A stretch of 43,634 bases of DNA, from contig OMVY01000021.1 of the NCBI GenBank assembly GCA_900314635.1, forward strand, positions 1 to 43,634, given 5' to 3'. This document shows, piece by piece, positions 26,646 through 35,019 of the stretch. The DNA is from an uncultured Methanobrevibacter sp. GTDB taxonomy: Archaea > Methanobacteriota > Methanobacteria > Methanobacteriales > Methanobacteriaceae. The number at the start of each line of letters is the position of its first letter. The stretch's first letter is position 1. Made by a program: the position numbers and the translations under genes. Below the pieces are notes generated by a model that saw only the letters and a list, made by a program, of their open reading frames with translations, made no database searches and was not told the origin of the DNA.

Positions 26646-26668
26646 AAAAGCTGAATCAAGCTTTTTTA
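26646..26668 (-). terminator. Hairpin overlapping the end of the MnmC-like gene
   Basis: On the minus strand AAAGCT-TGATTC-AGCTTT is followed by a T-rich tail. The left arm overlaps the last codons of the methyltransferase gene. Confidence 0.4.
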
Positions 26669-27891
26669 CCAGCTATTTCATCCAATCTGGACATCATCTC
26701 GAGAATTCTTGTTCTTGAATTATTATCTTCCCTGTAATCCTCGCACCAATCCTCTTCAGGCTCAATCAGATAAAAGGCCTCATCAGAGAGAACTCCAGGA
26801 ATATTCATTCTTGCAAGATTCCTCTCGACCCTGCGTTTTAAAGGCTCGTCCTCCATCTCCTGGCCCAGAAATATCGGAGTCTTAACAGCAGATGATATTT
26901 TGGTATTATGTCGTGCCCTGTGGCGCTCTTCAGTCCTGTTGTCAAGTATCTCCTTTGAGTTCAGATTCAAATCAGGATCTCTGAATGGAACTCCAACATC
27001 AGACAAGGCCATTCTTATCTCGTCATTTCTAGGAAGTGATTTGGTCAAGTTGATTGTTGTCGGACTTGCAAGGGTTCCTCCTTGAAAGCGTCCGAATATC
27101 GGCCCTTGTGATACATAAAAATCCGCTTCAATAAAAGCCATCCTGACAGGTGCGGATGAAGTATATGTGGCCACTATTCCATTTTCCTTAATCACCCGTC
27201 TGAATTCATTGAAAAAGTCCAGTGACACCAATTCAGGCGCCATGTTTTGTGAGAAGGGATCAAGAAATATCGCATTATACTTGTCATCCTCAAGATTTTG
27301 TATGACACGTCTTGCATCATCGATGTAGAGGTTGATATCCACATTATCAGGAATTTTTGAATTTTCCATCCTCAATGAGGCATAGCCTTCCTTTAAAAGC
27401 TCCTCCTCTATTGCGACCTTGGTTATGTCATGAGCTTCAATCGGTGATGGAACAAGAAGTCCTGCTGCAAGGGTCGGCTTGGATATTTCAAGCATGTCAA
27501 CTTGAAGAGATGCATTTCCTCTTGAATTTTTCAGGAAATCATCAACAGCAGCAGAAGTATTGTATCCAAGACCGGCACAGATATCAAGAATTGCTATGTC
27601 CTTCTCATAATCCAATTTTAAAGGCTTGATAAATTTTTCAAAGGATTCGGATATCGCACCGGTTGAAGTGTGTAGGGTTTCAACCTTGTGGTTTATCTCC
27701 CTTGACTTGATGCTGTAAGACCCGTCATCTGTTTTTACAAAGTACTCCATGTTTTCCTTGAAGATGGAGTTTCTATATTCTGGATTATTGGTTTTCCTTT
27801 CCATCTCGAAGGCCTCGTTTATCAGGCCATAGATGGTGTCATCGATTACGGTGGAATCCCTTACATAATTTGAATCTGTGTTCTCGTCCAT
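26656..27891 (-). CDS. MnmC2-like SAM-dependent methyltransferase
   Basis: This 411-residue protein has SAM-binding motif I at 101-111 (ILDICAGLGYN) and the motif YNAIFLDPFSQNMAPEL, which parallels the WFLDGFAPAKNP signature of the methyltransferase half of bacterial MnmC. In bacteria MnmC completes mnm5s2U in the tRNA wobble position. The FAD domain of MnmC is absent, and archaea generally lack the bacterial MnmE/MnmG route, so the substrate here is open. A tRNA modification is the best guess. ATG follows GTGATTAA. It lies between the Rpn array and the glycan operon and seems monocistronic. Confidence 0.75.
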   Translation of the reverse strand: MDENTDSNYVRDSTVIDDTIYGLINEAFEMERKTNNPEYRNSIFKENMEYFVKTDDGSYSIKSREINHKVETLHTSTGAISESFEKFIKPLKLDYEKDIAILDICAGLGYNTSAAVDDFLKNSRGNASLQVDMLEISKPTLAAGLLVPSPIEAHDITKVAIEEELLKEGYASLRMENSKIPDNVDINLYIDDARRVIQNLEDDKYNAIFLDPFSQNMAPELVSLDFFNEFRRVIKENGIVATYTSSAPVRMAFIEADFYVSQGPIFGRFQGGTLASPTTINLTKSLPRNDEIRMALSDVGVPFRDPDLNLNSKEILDNRTEERHRARHNTKISSAVKTPIFLGQEMEDEPLKRRVERNLARMNIPGVLSDEAFYLIEPEEDWCEDYREDNNSRTRILEMMSRLDEIAGKKA

Positions 27892-28102
27892 TTAATCACG
27901 TAAAAATAAGTTTGATTTTATATTATACTATTAAGATGATTAGATATTTAATATTAATTATAAAAAAAGAATTCCAAAGAATTCCTGATTTTATCATGTA
28001 CGAAAATTTAGTTTTCAATTAAATGTTAGATTTTAAATTATTTAATATTTTGCATAATCATAGCGAAAAACTTCCCAAACAGTTGCTACTTAAATAGAAA
28101 AA

Positions 28103-29533
28103 TTAATTCCTATTTAAAATTTCATTTATAATGAACCTGTCAGTATCATCTATTGTTCCAGTCAAATATAATGAAGCCAGATAAACTACCAATCCAATTG
28201 GAATAGCAAGCCACAATGATACATTTATAACATACAAAACAATGGCTAGAATAATGCCACAGATTACTACTTTCACAACATTTTTCAATAATGACCAATC
28301 AGGGGAATATTCAGTCCTGGAAATCTCACGCATCATCAAGGCCATAATCAGGATTTCGCTTAAGACAGTAGCTGCAGATGCTCCCATGTATGACCAGACA
28401 GGAATTGCAAAGAAGTTTAAAATTATATTGAAGACAGCTGCCACAATATAAATCTTAGTTACTGAAAATTCTTTTCCGATTGAATTCAACAAGGAAGTGG
28501 CCACACCATTAATGAACAGGAAAACAACTGTCCAAATCAATATCTGCATAGGGCCTGACGCAAGAGCAAATTCATTAGTATATATCAAGTTAATAAGATA
28601 TGGAGCATATAAATAGACTCCTATGATTATTGGAAGCAATATGAGCAAGGAATATTTAAATGATTGCTCAAAACTCACTTTCAATAGATTTGTATCCTCG
28701 GCATATAATTTGCTCATGAGAGGGAATACCACATACTGATAGATCACATAAAATGCAGTGAATACTGAAATGACCTTATATGCGGAATTATAAAGTCCTG
28801 TAGCATAATCTCCAGCAAGCATGGAAATCATTACAACATCTATTGAGAAGTAGATGGTATAAAAGAATGCAGTCAGACCAAATGGAAGGGATTTGATTGC
28901 GGCATCCCTCCAGAATGCAAAATCAAACTCAAACTCGGGCTTTCCATAAGTTCTAACCAGTAAACTTGATGTATAAATAAGACATATGAAGTATGCCACC
29001 GCATAAGAAACAGCTACAGCAATTATTCCCAAATCCAAAATTGATACAAGCACAGTGAGCAGAACCAATGAGATGCTGTAGATTATCTGTCCTGTAGAGC
29101 TAGGCCTTAATTCCTCGTGAGCTTGGAATACGCCGCTTACAAAACCGAACATGGTTATGAAGCTGGATTCAATGAACATAATGAATGTTAGTACAACCAC
29201 CAAATGGCTGTATCCAAGAAGATATACCGCTCCACCAGTAAGAAGACATAAAATAATCGATAGGGCTATTTTAAATGGGACGATGTTGTTTACAAATTTC
29301 ATTGTTTTATTTCGGTCCCTTGACAATTCACGGGTTGTATAAACAGACATTCCTATATCTGTGCCTATTCCAATGAGTACAGTGAATGAGATAACGAATG
29401 AAAGGGTTCCATAATCAGTCACACCAAGATATCTGGCTATTAGAATAGTCCAGACAAATGCACATAAATTTGTGACGACTTGTGAGAATGTAACCCAACT
29501 GAAATTTTTAAATAATGTCTTTATTTCACTCAT
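28103..29533 (-). CDS. Polysaccharide flippase (Wzx/MATE-like)
   Basis: This 476-residue, strongly hydrophobic protein has 12-14 predicted membrane helices. The start MSEIKTLFKNFSWVTFSQVVTNL and the motif ARYLGVTDYGTLSF are typical of the oligosaccharide flippase family (Wzx/RfbX) that moves lipid-linked glycans across the membrane. It is the last gene of the minus-strand glycan cluster, after three DUF4422 glycosyltransferase paralogues and UDP-galactopyranose mutase, so the cargo probably contains galactofuranose. The ATG follows only a weak TGGGTTAAT site. Confidence 0.9.
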   Translation of the reverse strand: MSEIKTLFKNFSWVTFSQVVTNLCAFVWTILIARYLGVTDYGTLSFVISFTVLIGIGTDIGMSVYTTRELSRDRNKTMKFVNNIVPFKIALSIILCLLTGGAVYLLGYSHLVVVLTFIMFIESSFITMFGFVSGVFQAHEELRPSSTGQIIYSISLVLLTVLVSILDLGIIAVAVSYAVAYFICLIYTSSLLVRTYGKPEFEFDFAFWRDAAIKSLPFGLTAFFYTIYFSIDVVMISMLAGDYATGLYNSAYKVISVFTAFYVIYQYVVFPLMSKLYAEDTNLLKVSFEQSFKYSLLILLPIIIGVYLYAPYLINLIYTNEFALASGPMQILIWTVVFLFINGVATSLLNSIGKEFSVTKIYIVAAVFNIILNFFAIPVWSYMGASAATVLSEILIMALMMREISRTEYSPDWSLLKNVVKVVICGIILAIVLYVINVSLWLAIPIGLVVYLASLYLTGTIDDTDRFIINEILNRN

Positions 29534-29650
29534 ATTAACCCAGAATAAAAGTTGTTGATCTATTTCAATAATAATACTATGAAAATCAAGTTATAGAATT
29601 TAATCAAAAAAATATATGATGTTATATATTTTTTACTTAATCATATAAAG

Positions 29651-30465
29651 TTATTTATAAAACATATTATGAATTTTTTCTTCTAACCATTTTCCAATGG
29701 ACTTTTTAAAGAAATTAAAGTACAAGAATCTATATCCTTTTCTTAAAAATACATTGTTTGATATGGCCATTCTGAATTTCAAGTCATTTCCCAAATAATA
29801 AACTGGACATTCCTTGACTTTTAGCCTGTTTTTTTCTATCCAAACATTGAAAATAGCTTCAGATATTAATCCAAATACACGAGGATACTCTTCCACGTTT
29901 ATCCTGTTTTCAACTTCTTCAAGAATAGGAAAAACCCAGGAGCAATAATCATTCACTATTTCCTTGGAAGCTATGAACATGTTGTAGTTAGAAAAGCTGG
30001 ACTGATTCAACATTCTATCAAAAGTTTCCAAAAATTCTTCTGATTTATCTGCCAAGACATCTCTAGTTATTTCCAAAGCAGGATATAAATAATGACCTTC
30101 ATAGGTTTCCCAGTAAGATCCCTTTATTAATTCAGTTTTTTCAGGAAGAATCATGTCATATCGCTAAGGTAATCTAGAATTTCATCTTTTTCAATTAATT
30201 TTCCATTTTTACCTTTGAAATAACGCCTGTAATGACATAATCCAATTACATCTGCATCAGAAGCTTTCCACATCCAATAAAGACCAGTCAATTCACAGTA
30301 ATCTTTGTTTTTTGAAGATATGTTTCCTTCAAAACGGTCATCACTACAGAAACCTAAATTATCCTTACCATTTCTGCCTACAAACAAAGGAGTGTAGATT
30401 TCATCATTTCTAATGGTTTTAATATCTTCTTCACTTTGTGAGACAACATACAATTGAATTTTCAT
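29651..30465 (-). pseudogene. DUF4422 glycosyltransferase, split by a one-base frameshift
   Basis: Two frames together cover a complete DUF4422 protein of about 270 residues. The N-terminal part (30465-30151, MKIQLYVVSQSEEDIK... GLCHYRRYF) ends LSDMT-stop; the C-terminal part (30154-29651, MILPEKTELIKGSYWETYEG) carries on. The intact paralogue at 31461 reads RDYDIILPKKT across this point. Restoring one A on the plus strand between 30160 and 30161 gives LSDYDMILPEKTE. So a single-base deletion, or a sequencing error, splits the gene. The ATGA overlap of the two frames is a by-product. Confidence 0.8.
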
Positions 30466-30651
30466 AATTTTTACCTATTTTTAATATTTAATTTTTGTAT
30501 ATACTTTTGAGCTGAAACTAGATATCTAATCATTGAATTCCTTGTCTAAAAACATGAATAATCAGACTTAGAAACTTTTTCCAATATTATGTGGTTTTGA
30601 CAGATTTCCATTCTTTTTATCTGAAAATATAACTTTAATAGACTCATAAGA

Positions 30652-31434
30652 TTAATCTATCATTTTTTGTTTTAAATAAATATAATAATAGATATATGCA
30701 AAGATTTGAGAATCATTTATCAAATTAGCCAAATTACTTGATTTAGCATCCAGAAATTTGATATAAAACTCTTTAGTTTTGAATTTAAAATGTTTAATGT
30801 AAACATATAATAAAATTTCAGCTATATAGCCTATCACACGTTTATTTTTTAAATTATTTGCATTATACAAAGCCTCTTCCAAATAAAATAAAAATTTGAA
30901 TAAGAACTCACAGTAATCATCTAGCCACTCTTTTGAAGATATGAAAAGAGAATAAGCATACATCTCACGGTCATTCAAAACTTCATCATAGGTATCACTA
31001 TATTCTGGATAGAATTTATGAAAGGCATCTCTAGCTATATTCATATCTTCCTTTGTAACATGAATTCTAAAATTTTCATAAAGGGTTTTAGCTAATTTCT
31101 TTTTCTTGTAAACAATGACATCATGATTTTCTAAGGCATGAAGTATTTGCTCTTTTTCTAATAGCTTCCCTCTACCCAGATATCCATTTGCAAAAACTCT
31201 TCTATAATGGTTTAAGCCAACAATATCTGCTTGACTATTTTTCCAAATCCAGTATAAACCTGTAAATTCAGAATAATCTTGGTTCTTTTCGGAAATATTA
31301 TCTCCTACATCATCCCTTAAATAACCATAAGTCTCCTTATTCGCTGCACCAACAAAAAGAGGCTTATAAATGTCGTTTTGAGTAATGTCATATTGTTTAT
31401 GAGTAACAACATAAATTTTAACGTCTTTTTCTAT
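30652..31434 (-). CDS. DUF4422 glycosyltransferase lacking a canonical start codon
   Basis: An uninterrupted frame runs from a stop just upstream (TAA, 31455-31453) to 30652. It encodes the whole DUF4422 domain: VKIYVVTHKQYDI, IYKPLFVGAANKETYGYL, FTGLYWIWKNSQADIVGLNHYRRVF, then the divergent C-terminal half. The first ATG is at 31044, in the middle of the domain. The codon that aligns with the start of the paralogues is ATA (31434-31432), five bases after the strong site AAAGGGGGAG. Either AUA initiates, or the gene has recently lost its ATG. The gap to the upstream DUF4422 gene is 26 bases, so they are co-transcribed. Confidence 0.75.
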   Translation of the reverse strand: MEKDVKIYVVTHKQYDITQNDIYKPLFVGAANKETYGYLRDDVGDNISEKNQDYSEFTGLYWIWKNSQADIVGLNHYRRVFANGYLGRGKLLEKEQILHALENHDVIVYKKKKLAKTLYENFRIHVTKEDMNIARDAFHKFYPEYSDTYDEVLNDREMYAYSLFISSKEWLDDYCEFLFKFLFYLEEALYNANNLKNKRVIGYIAEILLYVYIKHFKFKTKEFYIKFLDAKSSNLANLINDSQIFAYIYYYIYLKQKMID

Positions 31435-31460
31435 TGAATCTCCCCCTTTAATTTAAAAAA

Positions 31461-32261
31461 TTAACGCCTCATATCCTTATGGAGCAAACCCATATAAATA
31501 TGAATATAAGCCCATCTTACAATAGCTCTTTTTACAATCCACATATGAACATTAAGTCTTAATCCATTTACTTTAAGTTCACATTCTTTTACTCTTAGAT
31601 TTTGCCTATCCATCCAGACATCAAAGAGACGTTCTGTTAAAAATCCATAAATTCTTTTTTGATAATCATCATATCCAGTCATGTCCACTCTCTTTTCCAC
31701 TTCAGCAAGTATTGGAAATACCCAATCACAATAAGGAGCAATGACTTCCTTAGGTGCTATAAACATGTTGTAGTAATAAAGATCCTTGCCCTCAACAACT
31801 CTTTTGTAGCTGTCTAAGTATTCGGGGCATTGTTCTCCAATTACCTCTTCACATAAATCAAGGTCTTTAGCATAGTTCCAGTGGTCATAATCCTCATAAA
31901 CTGAACCTAATAGGGCAGTGGTCTTTTTAGGAAGAATTATGTCATAATCCCTGAATATTTCTTCCAGGTCATCACGTTCCAGTCTTTTTCCAAGTCTCCA
32001 TTTTGCAAAGTATCTTCTGTAGTGCACAAGACCTATAATGTCTGCAGGACTGTTTTTCCACATCCAGTAAAGACCAGTAAGCTCACAATAGGAAGAATTC
32101 TTATTTGATATGTTATCTCCGGTATCATCACTGAGAAAACCAAAATTATCCTTCCCATCCCTACCAACAAAAAGAGGAGTGTAAATATCGTTTGCATCTA
32201 TGTCCTTTATATCATCCACACTATGAGAAACAACATAAACTTGAATATTTGAACTTTCCAT
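31461..32261 (-). CDS. DUF4422-domain glycosyltransferase (intact copy)
   Basis: This 266-residue protein shows the DUF4422 pattern: IQVYVVSHSVDDIKDI, IYTPLFVGRDGKDN, CELTGLYWMWKNSPADIIGLVHYRRYF and a central YYNMFIAPKEV. DUF4422 proteins are found in capsule and surface-polysaccharide clusters and are regarded as glycosyltransferases. ATG follows AAAGGAATTAAATC. It is the first and best preserved of three tandem paralogues and lies downstream of UDP-galactopyranose mutase, which hints at a galactofuranosyl donor. That link is inference. Confidence 0.82.
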   Translation of the reverse strand: MESSNIQVYVVSHSVDDIKDIDANDIYTPLFVGRDGKDNFGFLSDDTGDNISNKNSSYCELTGLYWMWKNSPADIIGLVHYRRYFAKWRLGKRLERDDLEEIFRDYDIILPKKTTALLGSVYEDYDHWNYAKDLDLCEEVIGEQCPEYLDSYKRVVEGKDLYYYNMFIAPKEVIAPYCDWVFPILAEVEKRVDMTGYDDYQKRIYGFLTERLFDVWMDRQNLRVKECELKVNGLRLNVHMWIVKRAIVRWAYIHIYMGLLHKDMRR

Positions 32262-32476
32262 GATTTAATTCCTTTAAAGTTTCAGTTTTATTCATTGAGC
32301 GCATTTAATAAATTATTCTATAAAAATAATACTACTATAAATTTTTTAAATACTACTTTATAAAATTAACTAAAAAATAAAAAATAGCTAAAAATAAAGG
32401 TTTAAAGAAAAGAAAAAGATTAAAAAAGAGATAAAAATTAAAAAAAAGGATAAATAAGATAAGAATTAAAACAATC

Positions 32477-33574
32477 CTATTCTAAATCCTCAACCAGTTT
32501 TAAAGCTTCATCGATGACCTGCCACATGTCAAAGTAACGGTACATTCCAAGTCTTCCACCGAAGATGACATTATCCTCTTTTTCAGCCAGTTTTCTGTAT
32601 TTTGCATACAATGCGCCATTCTTGTCATCATTCATTGGATAATAAGCTTCCTCTCCTTTTATCCAGCTCTTAGGATACTCTCTTGTAATGATTGTCTTGT
32701 CTGACTCTGCACCTTCAAAGTGCTTGTGTTCTATGATTCTTGTAAAAGGTGTCTCCCTATCGGTATAATTTATTATAGCATTCCCCTGATAGTTTTCAAC
32801 ATCCAATGTTTCAAATTCGAATTCAAGTCCCCTGTATTCCAGCTCGCCGTAGCAGTAATCATAATACTCATCAATCATTCCTGTAAATAGAACCTTATCT
32901 GCCATGGAGGACCATTTCTCTTTATCATCAAAGAAATCTGTATTGAGTTTGACTTCTATTCCATCAAGCATCTTTTCTATAATTTTAGTATAGCCTCCAA
33001 TAGGTATGCCCTGGTACATGTCATTGAAATAATTATTGTCAAATATGAATCTGACAGGCAGTCTTTTGATAATGAATGCTGGAAGATCCTTGCAGTCTCT
33101 TCCCCACTGCTTTTCAGTATATCCTTTAACAAGCTTTTCATAAATATCCATTCCAACAAGTGAAATAGCCTGCTCTTCAAGATTGGTTGGATTTGTTATA
33201 TTGGCTTCAACCTTCTGCTCTTCAATTTTATCTTTTGCTTCCTGCGGAGTTTTCACTCCCCACATCTGGTAGAATGTGTTCATATTGAAAGGAAGGTTGT
33301 ATAATTCGCCCTTGTAGTTGGCGACAGGGGAGTTTGTGTAACGGTTGAACTCGGCAAATTGGTTGATGTAGTTCCAAACCGCCTTATTTGAAGTGTGGAA
33401 TATATGGGCACCATATTTATGCACATTTATGCCATGTTCTTCTGCAGTATAAACATTTCCTCCAACATGGTCTCTTTTTTCGATAACAAGACATTTTTTT
33501 CCTTTTTTAGTCATTTCATGCGCGAATACAGAACCAAACAGGCCGGAACCTACTATTAAATAATCATATTTCAT
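32477..33574 (-). CDS. glf: UDP-galactopyranose mutase
   Basis: This 365-residue flavoenzyme interconverts UDP-galactopyranose and UDP-galactofuranose. The FAD-binding Rossmann motif is YLIVGSGLFGSVFAHE (5-20), with CLVIEKRDHVGGN and the signature KYGAHIFHTS that follows. The C-terminal NDDKNGALYAKYRKLAE and VIFGGRLGMYRYFDM segments are diagnostic of bacterial-type Glf. Length fits the family. ATG follows GAGATGTAAAA. Its presence predicts galactofuranose in a surface glycan assembled by the neighbouring GT2 and DUF4422 enzymes and exported by the flippase. Confidence 0.95.
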   Translation of the reverse strand: MKYDYLIVGSGLFGSVFAHEMTKKGKKCLVIEKRDHVGGNVYTAEEHGINVHKYGAHIFHTSNKAVWNYINQFAEFNRYTNSPVANYKGELYNLPFNMNTFYQMWGVKTPQEAKDKIEEQKVEANITNPTNLEEQAISLVGMDIYEKLVKGYTEKQWGRDCKDLPAFIIKRLPVRFIFDNNYFNDMYQGIPIGGYTKIIEKMLDGIEVKLNTDFFDDKEKWSSMADKVLFTGMIDEYYDYCYGELEYRGLEFEFETLDVENYQGNAIINYTDRETPFTRIIEHKHFEGAESDKTIITREYPKSWIKGEEAYYPMNDDKNGALYAKYRKLAEKEDNVIFGGRLGMYRYFDMWQVIDEALKLVEDLE

Positions 33575-33697
33575 TTTTACATCTCGAATTATAAGTAAAA
33601 AAATAGTTAATTTTAGTTATTAATATATTAAATATCATCATTTAAATATTTGATAAAATTAAAAGATTTTAAAAAAAAGATTTCAAACTATAAAAAA

Positions 33698-34810
33698 TCA
33701 GGATTTAAACCTCAAAAGCAATCCAATAAATCCTAAAATCATCCTGTATTTGATTCCAGGCTTCTTGCCTTTTTTTAACAAACCAATTTCCTTTTTGAAT
33801 TCCAAATTGTCTTTCCTGGTATTGTCCCTGCTTAAATATAAACTGATCCAATTCAAAAGATAAGGATTTAAAAAGAGATCCTTGTTCTTGATTCCATACT
33901 CATCACAAATCTCTGAAGCCATCCTATAAGCCTTTAGGGAATCATCCACAAGTCTGAAATTAATATTCTTGGTAATTGACTTCTCCTCCTCTTCAAGCCG
34001 CATGTAATAATTATAAACAACCTTGTCATTGATAAAAAGGATTCCATCGGCATTAAATGAAGCGAGAAGAAGGAAATTCAAATCTTCAGCTGAAACGAAT
34101 GGAGGAAACTCAATATCATTATCCAGAATCAGACTTCTTTTATAAATCTTCGTCCAGAATGAAGGAAGTATCTTGAAAACAGCTATGTCCTCTTTATTCT
34201 CAAGCTTCAAGTCCTTTATGAATATCTCATGATTATCATCTCTTTTAATGGATCTTCCATAAAAGAAATAGCTGATGAAATATCTCCAAAGGAAACCTGA
34301 TAATCCGCTAATATTGCTTCCATTTACAAGATCATCCAGATAAGGCACATCCAGAGTTTCCACATATGGAGTATATGACTTTCGAACAATATTCTTCTCA
34401 GGATAATGGCGAAGGTATCTTCCAAAGGCAATATCGCAATCGTATTCATTTATTTTATTATAAAGAATCTCACAAGCATCCTCTTCAAATGAGTCATCAG
34501 CATCAAGAAACATCAGATAATCCGCGCTTGCATGTTGAAGGGCAATGTTACGAGGTCCGTATGCCCCACCGATGTTTTCATCCAAGTGAATGGTAATGAT
34601 ATTGGAAGAGCAGGATTCATTAGAAACAGAATTTTCCATTTTGAATTCTTCAATAATCTCCTTGGAATTGTCACGGGAACAATCATTTACTATTATCACT
34701 TCAAGATTTTCAAATCCTATTGTCTGGTTTAAAAGAGAGTCAAGAGCATTCTTCAAATACTTTTCTCCATTATAAACAGGAATGATGACGCTTATTTTGT
34801 ACTGGCTAAT
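33698..34810 (-). CDS. Family 2 glycosyltransferase
   Basis: The GT-A fold opens with YKISVIIPVYNGEKYLKNAL and has the nucleotide-sugar/metal motif MFLDADDSFE. Total length is about 370 residues, with a C-terminal extension seen in many surface-glycan GT2 enzymes. The start is unclear. TTG at 34825 has no ribosome binding site. GAGGG (34821-34817) lies six bases before ATT at 34810-34808, which would give the ordinary N-terminus (M)SQYKISVIIP. This is the first gene of the glycan operon. A TATA box (about 34921-34932) drives it divergently from the radical SAM gene. Confidence 0.85.
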   Translation of the reverse strand: MSQYKISVIIPVYNGEKYLKNALDSLLNQTIGFENLEVIIVNDCSRDNSKEIIEEFKMENSVSNESCSSNIITIHLDENIGGAYGPRNIALQHASADYLMFLDADDSFEEDACEILYNKINEYDCDIAFGRYLRHYPEKNIVRKSYTPYVETLDVPYLDDLVNGSNISGLSGFLWRYFISYFFYGRSIKRDDNHEIFIKDLKLENKEDIAVFKILPSFWTKIYKRSLILDNDIEFPPFVSAEDLNFLLLASFNADGILFINDKVVYNYYMRLEEEEKSITKNINFRLVDDSLKAYRMASEICDEYGIKNKDLFLNPYLLNWISLYLSRDNTRKDNLEFKKEIGLLKKGKKPGIKYRMILGFIGLLLRFKS

Positions 34811-34920
34811 GGTAATCCCTCGCAATCTTGAAATTAATCATGAAAAATAATCGAATAACTTTTAATAAAAGTATGGTTCTTATTGAATTTATTTTTATTT
34901 GTATCAAATTAATAATTATT

Positions 34921-34960
34921 TAAATTTATATAATACTAAATTTAAAATATAGTTTATATA
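34921..34960. promoter_or_regulatory. Divergent TATA boxes: glycan operon and radical SAM gene
   Basis: The minus-strand box TTATATAAATTT (34921-34932) faces the GT2 gene. The plus-strand box GTTTATATAAAA (about 34952-34963) faces the radical SAM-ATPase gene. They are some 20 bases apart, so initiation on one side may interfere with the other. Confidence 0.5.
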
Positions 34961-35019
34961 AAATTACATAAAAAGATTTGTAAAAAATCTTGTTTTACTT
35001 AAAAATTCTGATGATAAAT

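Noticed and set aside
30151-30165. Programmed frameshift in the DUF4422 gene
   Set aside because: No slippery heptamer is present at the site; a single missing base restores homology exactly.
34366-34775. Plus-strand ORFs opposite the GT2 gene
   Set aside because: Three overlapping short frames have no ribosome binding site and no protein-family resemblance; they are shadows of the glycosyltransferase.
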